Positions 25,708 through 39,371 of a DNA stretch of 64,000 nt are shown here, one piece after another. This DNA is from Actinoplanes regularis. Its GTDB lineage: Bacteria; Actinomycetota; Actinomycetes; Mycobacteriales; Micromonosporaceae. The stretch spans positions 434,001 to 498,000 of the forward strand of contig NZ_FZNR01000001.1 in assembly GCF_900188005.1 (NCBI RefSeq), in the 5' to 3' direction. The translations under genes were made by a program, and so were the position numbers. How positions within the stretch are numbered: position 1 is the first letter of the stretch; each line of letters opens with the position of its first letter. The notes below the pieces were generated by a model, which was not told the DNA's origin, made no database searches, and saw nothing but the letters and a program-made list of their open reading frames with translations.

Positions 25708-26925
25708 TCAGAGGGCCTTGACCGCCGCCGCGAGCGGGCCCGCGAAATCGCCGGCGACCGGGGCCGCGACGGCGTCCAGGCCGAGCCAGCCGGCCAGCCT
25801 GCGCAGCTCGGCGGCGAGCGCCTCGGCGGTGACCTCCTGATCGGCCCGGGGCTCGAGCCAGGCGGCCGGCACCTCGAGCACCCCGGCCTGCCGGTTCGCC
25901 TTGAGGTCGACCCGGGCCGCGAAACCGTCGCCGAGCAGGAACGGCAGCACGTAGTACCCGTACAGCCGCTTGGGTTTCGGCACGTAGATCTCGATGCGGT
26001 AATTCAGGTCGAAGAGCCGCTCGGTGCGCTCACGCTGCCAGATCAACGGGTCGAACGGGCTGATCAGGGTGGCCACGTCGACCCGGCGCGGCAGTTTCGC
26101 GTCGGCGTGCAGGTAGGCCACCGGTTTCCAGCCGCGGACCGTCACCGGGCGCAGCACTCCGGCCTCGACCAGCTCGGCCACCGCCGTGCGGGCGGCCTGG
26201 GTGGGCAGCCGGAAATAGTCCCGCAGCTCCGGCTCGGCGGCCACGCCCAGGGCCCGCGCCGAGAGCTCGACCAGGGACCGGAAGGCCTCCGCCGGCTCGG
26301 GCGTCGGCGCGTTCAGCACCGCGGCCGGCAACGCCCGCTCGGGCAGGTCGTAGCGGCGGGCGAAGGACGTGGTCCGCTCGGCGGCGGTCACCTGCCCACT
26401 CCAGAAGAGCCACTCCAGGGCCTGCTTGACCACCGACCAGTTCCATCCCCAGTGGTCCTTGCGGCGCGGGGCGTCGTGCTCGATCTCGTTCGCCGTGATC
26501 GGGCCGCGCCGGCGCACCTCGTCGAGCACCCAGGCGACCAGCTCGGGCTGCTCGGCGACGATCCGGCGCATGTTGCCCCACGCATATTCACCGGCGCGCG
26601 CCATCCGCCAGCGGAACAGCGGCTGGAGCTCGGTCCGGATCAGGGAGGCCTCGTGCCCCCAGAACTCGAACAGCTCGCGGGGTTTCTGATAGGCCGCCCG
26701 CTCCAGCAGACCCGCCGGGTAGGGCCCAAGACGGCTGTAGAGCGGCATGAAGTGGGCCCGCTGCAGCACGTTCACCGAGTCCATCTGGATCAGATGCAGA
26801 CGGCGCAGCACCCGGCGAACATGGCGCGGGCCGGCCGTGCCGCCCGGTTTCGAGTCGGTGAAGCCCTGCGCGGCCAGAGTGATCCGGCGGGCCTGCGCGA
26901 CGGAGATCGTCTCGAGACTGGTCAT
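25708..26925 (-). CDS. Winged-helix glycosylase-like protein (AlkZ/YcaQ type)
   Basis: The protein of 405 residues belongs to the helix-turn-helix tandem-repeat family that includes AlkZ and E. coli YcaQ, glycosylases that remove bulky or cross-linked bases. Matching features: ITLAAQGF near the N-terminus, the IQMDSVNVLQRAHFMPLYSR stretch, WGHEASL, KDHWGWNWSVVKQALEWLFW and RYDLPER. The likely start is ATG 26925 in MTSLETISV; a longer frame of arginine-rich nonsense to 27414 overlaps the divergent acetyltransferase genes. Not part of a visible operon. Catalytic identity is inferred. Confidence 0.82.
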   Translation of the reverse strand: MTSLETISVAQARRITLAAQGFTDSKPGGTAGPRHVRRVLRRLHLIQMDSVNVLQRAHFMPLYSRLGPYPAGLLERAAYQKPRELFEFWGHEASLIRTELQPLFRWRMARAGEYAWGNMRRIVAEQPELVAWVLDEVRRRGPITANEIEHDAPRRKDHWGWNWSVVKQALEWLFWSGQVTAAERTTSFARRYDLPERALPAAVLNAPTPEPAEAFRSLVELSARALGVAAEPELRDYFRLPTQAARTAVAELVEAGVLRPVTVRGWKPVAYLHADAKLPRRVDVATLISPFDPLIWQRERTERLFDLNYRIEIYVPKPKRLYGYYVLPFLLGDGFAARVDLKANRQAGVLEVPAAWLEPRADQEVTAEALAAELRRLAGWLGLDAVAAPVAGDFAGPLAAAVKAL

Positions 26926-26933
26926 CGGGATGC

Positions 26934-26939
26934 AGAGTA
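26934..26939 (-). promoter_or_regulatory. Candidate near-leaderless -10 (TACTCT)
   Basis: TACTCT is 8 bases before ATG 26925, one base longer than the most usual spacing. Confidence 0.35.
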
Positions 26940-26966
26940 GGCCAGGGGTATGACAAAGTCGCCGGG

Positions 26967-27473
26967 GTGGTGACATCGATCCGGGCGCAGACCGAGGCCG
27001 ATTTCGACGTGGTCGCCGCCGTGCACGTGCGCAGCATCCAGGCGAGCTACGCCGGGCTGCTACCCGCCGCCCATCTCGCGTCCCTCGACCCGGTGGTCTT
27101 CGCCGAGCGCCGCCGGAGTCTTCACGGGCGGCCCGGACTGCACACCCTGATCGCCGAGCAGGACCTCCGGATCGTCGGGTTCGCCAGTTTCGGGCTGGAC
27201 CGGGACGATCCGGGACCCGGCGAGCTCTACTCGATCTACGTCGACCCGGGTGAGTGGGGCACCGATGCCGGCTGGCGACTGTTCGCCGAGGCCCGGCGGA
27301 TCCTGAAAGACGACTGCTACCCGGAGATGCGGCTCTGGGTGCTGGCCGCCAACGAGCGGGCCCGGCGGTTCTACGAGCGGGCCGGGATGACCACCGACGG
27401 AGTGCCCGCGCCACACCGGCTGCTGGACGCCGGGATCGAACTGCCGAAACTCCGCTACCGCGCTCGTCTGTAG
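26967..27473 (+). CDS. GNAT-family N-acetyltransferase (first of two)
   Basis: The protein of 168 residues: TSIRAQTEADFDVVAAVH strand-helix, then GFASFGL, ELYSIYVDPGEWGTDAGWRLFAEA (acetyl-CoA loop), and ANERARRFYERAGM, all standard GNAT elements. The YVDP turn and the AGMTTDG end match the RimI-like subgroup. The GTG start at 26967 or 26970 is uncertain. Its TAG stop is used by the next gene's candidate promoter. Substrate unknown. Confidence 0.88.
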   Translation: MVTSIRAQTEADFDVVAAVHVRSIQASYAGLLPAAHLASLDPVVFAERRRSLHGRPGLHTLIAEQDLRIVGFASFGLDRDDPGPGELYSIYVDPGEWGTDAGWRLFAEARRILKDDCYPEMRLWVLAANERARRFYERAGMTTDGVPAPHRLLDAGIELPKLRYRARL

Positions 27474-27476
27474 GCT
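27471..27476 (+). promoter_or_regulatory. Candidate leaderless -10 (TAGGCT) overlapping upstream stop codon
   Basis: TAGGCT starts at the TAG stop of the first acetyltransferase and ends 6 bases before ATG 27483 of the second. Stop codon and -10 share three bases. Confidence 0.45.
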
Positions 27477-27482
27477 GCCGCC

Positions 27483-28037
27483 ATGGCTCTCGGCTTCGTT
27501 CGTCCCGCGCGTCCCGAGGACGCCCCGGAGATCGCTCGTGTCCAGATCACCACCTGGCGCGGCGCCTACCGGAGGATGTTCCCCGCACATGTGCTCGCCC
27601 AGCTCGACGTCGCGGCGCTGACCGACGGCTGGACCGAGGCGATCACCGCACCGCCCTCACCGCGGCACCGGGTGCTGATCGCGGTGGAGCAGGGCGAGAC
27701 CGCCGAGCACGTGGTCGGGTTCGCCGCCGCCGGTCCGGCCGACGAGCAGGCCCTGGCGCCGGAGGAGCCGCCGCTGCCCGAGGGCATCGCGGCCGTCACC
27801 GACCTGCTCATCGAGCCGCGCTGGGGGCGCCGGGGCCACGGCAGCAGGTTGCTCGCCGCCGCCGTGGACCTGTGGCGCGAGGACGGCTTCCGATACGCGG
27901 TGGCCTGGGCCTACGACGCCGACGCGGTGATGCGCAAATTCCTCGAATCGGCCGGCTGGGAGCCGGACGGCGCGGGGCGGGCGCTGGACGTCGACGACCT
28001 GCTCGTCCCCCAGCTCCGCCTGCACGTCGAGCTCTGA
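27483..28037 (+). CDS. GNAT-family N-acetyltransferase (second of two)
   Basis: The protein of 184 residues: GFVRPARPEDAPEIARVQ, WRGAYRRMFP, HVVGFAAAG, AVTDLLIEPRWGRRGHGSRL (acetyl-CoA loop) and KFLESAGW. The start ATG has no ribosome site but a leaderless-type -10. It is 9 bases past the previous GNAT and related in fold but not close in sequence. Convergent to dapB. Substrate not known. Confidence 0.88.
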   Translation: MALGFVRPARPEDAPEIARVQITTWRGAYRRMFPAHVLAQLDVAALTDGWTEAITAPPSPRHRVLIAVEQGETAEHVVGFAAAGPADEQALAPEEPPLPEGIAAVTDLLIEPRWGRRGHGSRLLAAAVDLWREDGFRYAVAWAYDADAVMRKFLESAGWEPDGAGRALDVDDLLVPQLRLHVEL

Positions 28038-28039
28038 CC

Positions 28040-29768
<1,729 letters not shown>

Positions 29769-29776
29769 AGGAACCA

Positions 29777-29782
29777 AGGTTA
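29777..29782 (-). promoter_or_regulatory. Candidate near-leaderless -10 (TAACCT)
   Basis: TAACCT is 8 bases before GTG 29768 and overlaps the end of the M16 peptidase gene. Confidence 0.35.
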
Positions 29783-31111
29783 ACCAGGGGGAAACGCGCC
29801 CTCGTCGAACGGCCCGACCACAGCCAGGGACTGTTCACGTGCGAGTATGTCGGCCGCAACCTGCCCGACATCGGCGATCGTCACCGCGTCGACCCGGGTC
29901 AGCAGCTCGTCCACGCTCATCAGGTCGCCGTAGAGCAGCTCGGACTTGGCCAGCCGGCTCATCCGGGAACCGGTGTCCTCCAGGCCCAGGACGTACGCGC
30001 CCTTGGCCATGCCCCGGCCTCGAACCAGCTCCTCGGCGGTGATTCCGCTCTCAGCCACCCGTTCGAGTTCGGTGCGGATCAGGTCGAGCACCTCGCCGGC
30101 CTTGCCCGGGGCACAGCCGGCGTAGACGCCGAACAGGCCGGAATCGGCGTACTGGCTGGCGTACGAGTACACCGAGTACGCCAGGCCCCGCTTCTCCCGG
30201 ATCTCCTGGAAGAGGCGGCTCGACATGCCGCCGCCGAGAACGTTGTTCAGCACGCCCAGGGCGAAGCGGCGGTCGTCGTACCGGCTCAGGCCGACCGTGC
30301 CGAGCACGATGTGCGCCTGCTCGGTGTCGCGGTGCAGGACAACGGTCTGCGGCTTGCGCACCCGGACCCGCTTGTCGCCCGGACGGGGCCCGGCCGGCTC
30401 GGCGGGCTCGGTGTCCAGCGGCGTCCCGGCCAGCGCCTTGCGTACCAGCCGGACCACTGCGGCGTGGTCCAGGTTGCCGGCCGCGGCGATGATCACCTCG
30501 GGCGCCTGGTAGCGCTTCCGGTAGAAGTTGTTGATCTGGTTCCGGGTCATCGGGGTGACCGACTCCGGGGTACCCGAGATCAACCGGCCCAGCGGATGAT
30601 CGCCGTAGATCGCCTCGGCGAAGACGTCGTGCACCTCGTCGCCCGGCTCGTCCTCGTGCATGGCGATCTCCTCGAGGATCACGCCACGTTCGGTCTCCAC
30701 GTCCCCCGGTTCGAGGATCGAGTCGGCCACCGCGTCCACCAGCACGTCCACCGCCAGCGGCAGATCGGCGTCGAGCACCCGCGCGTAGTAGCAGGTGAAC
30801 TCCTTCGTGGTGAAGGCGTTGGTCTCGCCGCCGACCGCCTCGATCTCCGCGGAGATCTGCAACGCGGTGCGCTTCGGGGTGCCCTTGAAGAGCAGGTGCT
30901 CCAGGAAGTGCGAGGCGCCGGACATCGCCGGGGTCTCGTCACGGGAGCCGACCCCGACCCAGATGCCGAGAGCGGCGCTGCGGGTGGTCGGGATCGCCTC
31001 GGTGATGATGCGCAGACCGCTGGGCAGGACGGTCAGACGTACGCCGTCCTGCAGGGTCCGGGTAGAAACGCGGGCCGGCCTCTCGGCCGGCCCGCGGTTG
31101 TTCGCTGTCAC
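29780..31111 (-). CDS. M16-family zinc metallopeptidase (insulinase type)
   Basis: The 443-residue protein has the inverted zinc motif HFLEHLLFK (HxxEH) near residue 67, with a downstream glutamate in ETERGVILEE. The second half is the catalytically silent partner domain. Such enzymes degrade small peptides in the cytosol. The GTG start directly follows the pnp stop TGA with no gap (TGAGTG), so translation is probably coupled to pnp. The pnp-M16 pair is conserved in actinobacteria (mycobacterial PepR). Confidence 0.92.
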   Translation of the reverse strand: MTANNRGPAERPARVSTRTLQDGVRLTVLPSGLRIITEAIPTTRSAALGIWVGVGSRDETPAMSGASHFLEHLLFKGTPKRTALQISAEIEAVGGETNAFTTKEFTCYYARVLDADLPLAVDVLVDAVADSILEPGDVETERGVILEEIAMHEDEPGDEVHDVFAEAIYGDHPLGRLISGTPESVTPMTRNQINNFYRKRYQAPEVIIAAAGNLDHAAVVRLVRKALAGTPLDTEPAEPAGPRPGDKRVRVRKPQTVVLHRDTEQAHIVLGTVGLSRYDDRRFALGVLNNVLGGGMSSRLFQEIREKRGLAYSVYSYASQYADSGLFGVYAGCAPGKAGEVLDLIRTELERVAESGITAEELVRGRGMAKGAYVLGLEDTGSRMSRLAKSELLYGDLMSVDELLTRVDAVTIADVGQVAADILAREQSLAVVGPFDEGAFPPG

Positions 31112-33433
31112 TCAGTCGCGGCGTTCGCCACGGTCGCCGGACGGGCGCGACCGGCGACGGCGCGGCTCGCCGCCACCCTCGCCACGCGGAGCGCGCTCCG
31201 GACGGCCCTCGGCGGGCGCGGCGGCCGGAGCCGCGGCGGCCGGGGCCTCCTCACCCTCCGGGCGGACCTTGTCCAGGTAGATCTTGCCGCGCTGGTCGAT
31301 CTCCGCGATCTGGACCTCGACCCGGTCGCCGACGTTGAGGAAGTCCTCAACCTTCTCGACCCGCTTGCCGTCGCCCACCTTGGAGATGTGCAGCAGACCG
31401 TCCCGGCCGGGCAGCAGCGAGATGAACGCGCCGAACGCGGCCGTCTTCACCACGGTGCCGAGGAACTTGTCACCGGCCTTCGGCATGGTCGGGTTGGCGA
31501 TCGCGTTGATCCGCTCGACCGCGGCCTCGGCCGCCGGGCCGTTGGTCGCGCCGACGTAGATCGTGCCGTCGTCCTCGATGGAGATGTCGGCGCCGGTCTC
31601 GTCCTGGATCGCATTGATGGTCTGGCCCTTCGGGCCGATCACCATGCCGATCTTGTCGACCGGGATCTTCACGGTGGTGACCCGCGGCGCGTGCTCGCTC
31701 ATCTCGGCCGGGGCCTCGATGGCCGCGGTCATCACGGCGAGGATGGTGGCGCGGGCCTCGTGCGCCTGCTGCAGAGCGCCGGCCAGCACGTCCGACGGGA
31801 TGCCGTCGAGCTTGGTGTCCAGCTGCAGGGCGGTGACGAACTCGCTGGTGCCGGCGACCTTGAAGTCCATGTCGCCGAACGCGTCCTCGGCGCCGAGGAT
31901 GTCGGTCAGCGCGATGTACTCGGTCTTGCCGTCGATCTCGTCCGAGATCAGGCCCATCGCGATACCCGCGACCGGGGCCTTCAGCGGCACACCGGCGCTG
32001 AGCAGGGCCAGCGTCGAGGCGCAGACCGAACCCATCGAGGTCGAGCCGTTCGAGCTCAGGGCCTCGGAGACCTGCCGGATCGCGTACGGGAACTCCTCGC
32101 GCGACGGCAGCACCGGAACGAGCGCGCGCTCGGCCAGCGCACCGTGGCCGATCTCACGCCGCTTCGGCGAGCCCACCCGGCCGGTCTCACCGGTCGAGTA
32201 CGGCGGGAAGTTGTAGTTGTGCATGTAGCGCTTGGTCTTCTCGGGGGCGAGAGTGTCCAGCGACTGCTCCAGGCGCAGCATGTTGAGGGTGGTGACGCCC
32301 AGGATCTGGGTCTCGCCACGCTCGAACAGCGCCGAGCCGTGCACCCGCGGCAGCACGCCGACCTGGGCGCTGAGCGGACGGATGTCACGCGGGCCACGGC
32401 CGTCGATGCGGATCTGCTCGCGCAGCACGCGGTTGCGCACCTCGGACTTGGTCACCGAGCGGAACGCGGCGCTGATCTCCTTCTCCCGGCCCTCAAACCG
32501 GGCGTCGAGCAGCTCGTGCGCCTTCGCCTTGATCAGGTCGAGGGCCTCCTCGCGCTCGGCCTTGCCGGCGATGGTCAGCGCCTCGGCGGTCTCCGCGCGA
32601 ACGGCCTCGGCCACCGCGGCGTAGACGTCGTCCTGGTAGTCCAGGAAGACCGGGAACTCGGCGACCGGCTTCGCGGCGACCTCGGCAAGCTCGCTCTGCG
32701 CGCGGCACAGCTCGCGGATCGCGGGCTTGGCGGCCTCCAGGCCGCTGGCCACGATCTCCTCGGTCGGAGCGGTCGCACCGGCCTGGATCAGCTTGATCGC
32801 GTGTGGGGTGGCCTCGGCCTCGACCATCATGATCGCGACGTCGCCGTCGGCCAGGACCCGGCCGGCCACGACCATGTCGAAGGTGGCCCGCTCGAGCTCC
32901 TCGAGGGTCGGGAACGCGACCCACTGGCCCTCGACGTGCGCGACCCGGGTGGAGCCGACCGGACCGCTGAACGGCAGGCCGGAGAGCTTGGTGGACATCG
33001 AGGCCGCGTTCATGGCGACCACGTCGTACGGGTGGGCCGGGTCGAGCGCCAGGACCGTCTCGACGACCTGGACCTCGTTGCGCAGGCCCTTGGTGAACGA
33101 CGGGCGCAGCGGCCGGTCGATCAGGCGGCAGGTGAGGATGGCGTCCTCGCTGGGACGACCCTCACGCCGGAAGAACGAGCCGGGGATCCGGCCCGCGGCG
33201 TACATCCGCTCCTCGACGTCGACGGTCAGCGGGAAGAAGTCGAAGTGCTCCTTCGGCGCCTTGCTCGCGGTGGTCGCGGAGAGAACGGTGGTGTCGCCGA
33301 GCTGGACGATCACCGAACCGGCAGCCTGCTTGGCCAGGCGGCCGGTCGAGAACACGACCTCGCGGGTGCCGAACGCCCCGTTGTCGATGATCGCGGTGCG
33401 GGACTCCGTCCCGAGAGCGGTCTGCTCTGTCAT
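31112..33433 (-). CDS. pnp: Polyribonucleotide nucleotidyltransferase (PNPase)
   Basis: The 773-residue exoribonuclease degrades RNA from the 3' end with phosphate. The order is RNase PH-1 (N-terminal), an alpha domain, RNase PH-2 (about residues 320-540), a KH domain with [21 protein letters not shown], and S1 with [18 protein letters not shown]. The tail after S1 is Ala/Pro/Arg-rich with GERRD at the end. In actinobacteria this protein can also carry GpsI activity. ATG 33433 has AAGGAG 11 bases upstream. It follows rpsO with a hairpin in between. Confidence 0.95.
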   Translation of the reverse strand: MTEQTALGTESRTAIIDNGAFGTREVVFSTGRLAKQAAGSVIVQLGDTTVLSATTASKAPKEHFDFFPLTVDVEERMYAAGRIPGSFFRREGRPSEDAILTCRLIDRPLRPSFTKGLRNEVQVVETVLALDPAHPYDVVAMNAASMSTKLSGLPFSGPVGSTRVAHVEGQWVAFPTLEELERATFDMVVAGRVLADGDVAIMMVEAEATPHAIKLIQAGATAPTEEIVASGLEAAKPAIRELCRAQSELAEVAAKPVAEFPVFLDYQDDVYAAVAEAVRAETAEALTIAGKAEREEALDLIKAKAHELLDARFEGREKEISAAFRSVTKSEVRNRVLREQIRIDGRGPRDIRPLSAQVGVLPRVHGSALFERGETQILGVTTLNMLRLEQSLDTLAPEKTKRYMHNYNFPPYSTGETGRVGSPKRREIGHGALAERALVPVLPSREEFPYAIRQVSEALSSNGSTSMGSVCASTLALLSAGVPLKAPVAGIAMGLISDEIDGKTEYIALTDILGAEDAFGDMDFKVAGTSEFVTALQLDTKLDGIPSDVLAGALQQAHEARATILAVMTAAIEAPAEMSEHAPRVTTVKIPVDKIGMVIGPKGQTINAIQDETGADISIEDDGTIYVGATNGPAAEAAVERINAIANPTMPKAGDKFLGTVVKTAAFGAFISLLPGRDGLLHISKVGDGKRVEKVEDFLNVGDRVEVQIAEIDQRGKIYLDKVRPEGEEAPAAAAPAAAPAEGRPERAPRGEGGGEPRRRRSRPSGDRGERRD

Positions 33434-33592
33434 GAAGTGTGGTACTCCTTCGTCGAGGACCCGGCGGTCTAACAGCGCGGTTCAGAAGGCCGGTCTTCGA
33501 TCGAAGTGCCCAGGTCAAGAGAAAGCCTGAGAACCACTACCGGAGACCGGTGCTGCCGGTGTGAGCCGCGCGGGTCCGTGGGGTGGTAATCG

Positions 33593-33620
33593 GAAGGGAG
33601 CGGCTAGAGCCGCTCCCTTC
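33593..33620 (-). terminator. rpsO-pnp intergenic hairpin
   Basis: GAAGGGAGCGGC (33593-33604) pairs perfectly with GCCGCTCCCTTC (33609-33620) around TAGA, just past the rpsO stop. There is no T-tract on the minus strand, so it may be a partial terminator or an RNA-processing site, as known for rpsO-pnp in other bacteria. Confidence 0.7.
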
Positions 33621-33626
33621 GCAAAA

Positions 33627-33896
33627 CTATCGGCGCAGGCCGAGACGCTCGATGAGCGTCCGGTAGCGCGCGATGTCCTTCTTCTGAACGTAGTTCAGCA
33701 GGCGGCGGCGCTGACCGACCAGCAGCAGCAGACCACGACGGCTGTGGTGGTCGTGCTTGTGGAACTTGAGGTGCTCGGTCAGGTCGGCGATCCGCTTGGT
33801 GAGCATGGCGACCTGAACCTCGGGCGAACCGGTGTCGCCCTCCTTGATCGCGTACTCACCCATGATCTTGTTCTTGGTCTCTTGATCGAGCGCCAT
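33627..33896 (-). CDS. rpsO: Ribosomal protein S15
   Basis: The 89-residue S15 protein binds 16S rRNA in the small-subunit platform. The signature [25 protein letters not shown] is visible as [18 protein letters not shown], followed by the basic C-terminal helix. The start ATG 33896 gives the usual length (the frame extends upstream to 33938). About 115 bases of AT-richer leader separate it from ribF and may hold its promoter. Confidence 0.97.
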   Translation of the reverse strand: MALDQETKNKIMGEYAIKEGDTGSPEVQVAMLTKRIADLTEHLKFHKHDHHSRRGLLLLVGQRRRLLNYVQKKDIARYRTLIERLGLRR

Positions 33897-34010
33897 AATC
33901 TCCGAACTTCTGTGTTGCCGATTCTGCGGTTCCCGCAACCCGCGGCGTCGGGCAGGCGTGGCGGGACCGGTGTCGAATAATTCATACGACGCTCAAACCC
34001 TACCAGGGGG

Positions 34011-34943
34011 TTACCGAAGCAACACGCGGGTCTCTTCCACGTCGGCCCTGATCTGCGCGATCAACGGTTCGATGGAATCGTATTTCCGCTGTTCGCGAAG
34101 ATGCGCGACGAAGTCCAGGCTGACCCGCTCGCCGTACAGATCACCCGAGAAGCCGAGTGCGTACGCCTCCACCCGGCGCTCGCGCCCGGAGAACGTCGGA
34201 TTGGTGCCGATCGAGACGCTGGCCGGCCAGCGTCCGGCGTTCTCCCCACCGCGGGTTAGCCAGGCGGCGTAGACACCGTCGGCGGGCACCGCGGCGTAGC
34301 GGTGCGTCATCAGGTTAGCGGTGGGAAAGCCCAGCTCACGGCCGCGTTGATCACCGCGGATCACCACGCCGGAGAGGCGGTGCGGGCGGCCGAGCGCGGC
34401 GGCCGCGGCACGCACGTCCCCGGCGTCGACACAGCTGCGGATGTACGTCGACGAGAACACCACCCCGTCCGCCGAGACCAGCGGCGCGTCCTCCACCGTG
34501 AAGCCGAACGTCCGCCCGAGGCTCTCCAGCAGCGCCGCGTCACCGGCCGCCCGGCGCCCGAAGCGGAAATTGTCACCGATCACCACATCGGCCGCGTGCA
34601 ATACCTCGACCAGCACGTCGTGCACGAACTCTTCCGGGGTGAGCTGGGAGAACGCCGGCGTGAACGGAATCACGCAGAGCGCGTCCACACCGAGCCGTTC
34701 GATCAGCTCCGCCTTGCGGATCGCCTCGGTGAGCACCGCCGGGTGCGAGCCCGGGCGGACCACCTCAGAGGGGTGCGGGTCGAAGGTCATCACCACCGAC
34801 TGCAGACCCATGTCCCGGGCGCGCTTCACCGCGTGCCCGATGATCGCCTGGTGTCCGCGGTGCACCCCGTCGAAGACACCGATGGTCACGACCGACCGGC
34901 CCCAACCGCCGGGAACCGAATCCAATCCTCGCCACCGCTGCAT
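34011..34943 (-). CDS. ribF: Riboflavin kinase / FAD synthetase
   Basis: The protein of 310 residues makes FMN and then FAD. N-terminal adenylyltransferase: TIGVFDGVHRGHQAII (HxGH nucleotide motif) and FDPHPSEVVRPG; C-terminal kinase: GVVIRGDQRGRELGFPTANL (PTAN) and RVEAYALGFSGDLYG. ATG 34943 has GGAGGGG about 8 bases upstream. It is divergent from the hybrid histidine kinase and runs toward rpsO. Confidence 0.94.
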   Translation of the reverse strand: MQRWRGLDSVPGGWGRSVVTIGVFDGVHRGHQAIIGHAVKRARDMGLQSVVMTFDPHPSEVVRPGSHPAVLTEAIRKAELIERLGVDALCVIPFTPAFSQLTPEEFVHDVLVEVLHAADVVIGDNFRFGRRAAGDAALLESLGRTFGFTVEDAPLVSADGVVFSSTYIRSCVDAGDVRAAAAALGRPHRLSGVVIRGDQRGRELGFPTANLMTHRYAAVPADGVYAAWLTRGGENAGRWPASVSIGTNPTFSGRERRVEAYALGFSGDLYGERVSLDFVAHLREQRKYDSIEPLIAQIRADVEETRVLLR

Positions 34944-35029
34944 CGAGAAGCCCCTCCAGTTCGGTTGTCGGCCCTAGCCTATCGATGGCGGGGAGCCGGT
35001 GTATCTCCCCTGGGGAGCGCCCGGATCGG

Positions 35030-35035
35030 TACGAT
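35030..35035 (+). promoter_or_regulatory. Candidate -10 (TACGAT) of the hybrid kinase gene
   Basis: TACGAT is 10 bases before ATG 35046, suggesting a very short 5' leader. Confidence 0.4.
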
Positions 35036-35045
35036 TGGCCCCGAT

Positions 35046-37834
<2,789 letters not shown>

Positions 37835-37838
<4 letters not shown>

Positions 37839-38236
37839 GCGATCGGCACCGCATCCTTCTCGTGGAGGACGAGGAACTCAACCGGATGCTGGTCAAGGCG
37901 GTCCTCTCGCGCGCGAGCGTGGACGCGGTCCGCAACGCCGAACTGGTCGACGCCGGCACCCTGACCGAGGCACGCGAACGGGTCCGCGACACCGTGCTCG
38001 ACCTGATCCTGCTCGACCTGAACCTGCCGGACGGCAACGGCCTGACGCTGGCCCGCGAGTTGAAGGCGGACGACCCGCCGTTGGACCGCCCGAAGCCGGT
38101 GGTGGTCGCGGTGACCGCCAGCGTCCTGCCCCAGGACCAGAAGGCCGCCCTGGACGCGGGCTGTGACGACTTCCTCGACAAGCCCTACGCCGCCGCTGAT
38201 CTGGTCGCCACGGTCGCCCGCCACCTGCACAGCTGA
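37835..38236 (+). CDS. Stand-alone receiver-domain response regulator
   Basis: The protein of 133 residues is a CheY-like receiver with no output domain: acidic pocket VEDEE near residue 11, acceptor D61 in LLDLNLPDG, then VVAVTASVLPQDQ and the LDKPY lysine. It starts in the overlap GTGA with the hybrid kinase stop and has GGAGG at 37826-37830, so the two are translated together. It probably takes phosphate from the hybrid kinase and passes it to an unknown partner. Confidence 0.9.
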
Positions 38237-38273
38237 CGCCCCGGCAGCAAGGCGACGCTCGCGAAGAGCGGCC

Positions 38274-39155
38274 TCAGGCCGGCGCGAGCACGATCTCGGC
38301 GCGGGCACGACCGTCCCGCTCGCTCACGATCGCGAGCACCTCGCCGTCCGGGTCGAAGACCGCGTACGGCCCGTCGATTCCGGCCGTGCTCAACGGACCG
38401 CCGTGCCGGAGGACCCGGGTCTCCTCCTCGGTGGCGACCCGCTGCGGGAAGGCCCGCCGGGCCGCCTCGGACAGCGGCAGGCCGACCACGTCCGGGGCAC
38501 GCTCCTCGAGCTGCTCCAGGGTCGACGCGGCGTCGAGGGTCATGCCGCCCACCGCCGTCCGGCGCAGTGCCGTGAGATGACCGCCGACCTGGAGCGACGT
38601 GCCCAGATCCCGGGCGATGGCCCGGATGTACGTCCCGGAGGAGCAGGTCACGTCGATGTCGACGTCGATCACGTCCCGGCCCTCCGGGCGGCGGATGTCC
38701 AGCACGTCGAGCCGGTGCACGGTGACCCGGCGCGCCGGGATCTCCACCGTCTCGCCGTCACGGACCCGCTTGTACGCCCGCTGGCCGTTGATCTTGATGG
38801 CGCTGACCGCGCTCGGCACCTGGTCGATCTCGCCGACCTGAACGGCGAGACCGGAGCGGATCGCCTCGTCGGTCACGGCCGCGGTGGACGCGGTCGCGGT
38901 CACATCGCCCTCGGCGTCGTCGGTGACGGTCGCCTCGCCCAGGCGAACCGTCGCGGTGTAGCTCTTCTCGGAGCCGATCACGTAGGTCAGCAGCCGGGTG
39001 GCCCGGTTCACCCCGATGACGAGCACGCCGGTCGCCATCGGATCGAGCGTCCCGCCGTGCCCCACCCGACGGGTCTTCGCCAGCCGCCGGATCCGCGCCA
39101 CCACGTCGTGCGACGTCATCCCGGCAGGCTTGTCCACCACAATCAACCCATCCAC
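38274..39155 (-). CDS. truB: tRNA pseudouridine(55) synthase
   Basis: The 293-residue protein isomerises U55 in tRNA to pseudouridine. Motif I is KPAGMTSHDVV, the catalytic aspartate is in GHGGTLDPMATGVLVIG, and YTATVRLG and CSSGTYIRAIARDLG follow, matching family II synthases. The start is GTG at 39155, 6 bases after TAGGGT. It sits 216 bases from the MATE gene and converges with the response regulator gene; I see nothing else in that gap. Confidence 0.94.
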   Translation of the reverse strand: MDGLIVVDKPAGMTSHDVVARIRRLAKTRRVGHGGTLDPMATGVLVIGVNRATRLLTYVIGSEKSYTATVRLGEATVTDDAEGDVTATASTAAVTDEAIRSGLAVQVGEIDQVPSAVSAIKINGQRAYKRVRDGETVEIPARRVTVHRLDVLDIRRPEGRDVIDVDIDVTCSSGTYIRAIARDLGTSLQVGGHLTALRRTAVGGMTLDAASTLEQLEERAPDVVGLPLSEAARRAFPQRVATEEETRVLRHGGPLSTAGIDGPYAVFDPDGEVLAIVSERDGRARAEIVLAPA

Positions 39156-39161
39156 CGGTTC

Positions 39162-39167
39162 ACCCTA
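39162..39167 (-). promoter_or_regulatory. Candidate leaderless -10 (TAGGGT) of truB
   Basis: TAGGGT is 6 bases before GTG 39155, deciding in favour of that GTG. Confidence 0.5.
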
Positions 39168-39371
39168 TGACTCCTGCTCGTTCATGTTCGCCGAGGGCCC
39201 ATCGAGATCAACTTCAAGACCTGGATGTCGTGCGTCCGCTGGGGTACAGATCGCCGCTCCCGCCGGGACCGGGCACGGCGATCTGGCCGCTGGCGCGTCC
39301 AGAACGATCGCCGCACCCTGCAAGGTCCGTGGGTGGTCACGGCGAAAGATGAAATCAACAGCTGAGAGCGG

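Noticed and set aside
25708-27414. Extended 568-residue form of the AlkZ/YcaQ gene
   Set aside because: The extra N-terminal part is Arg/Pro-rich and overlaps the divergent acetyltransferase gene; ATG 26925 fits the family.
33434-33560. TTGACC-based promoter for pnp
   Set aside because: TTGACC is present in the leader, but no matching -10 lies at 16-19 bases spacing.
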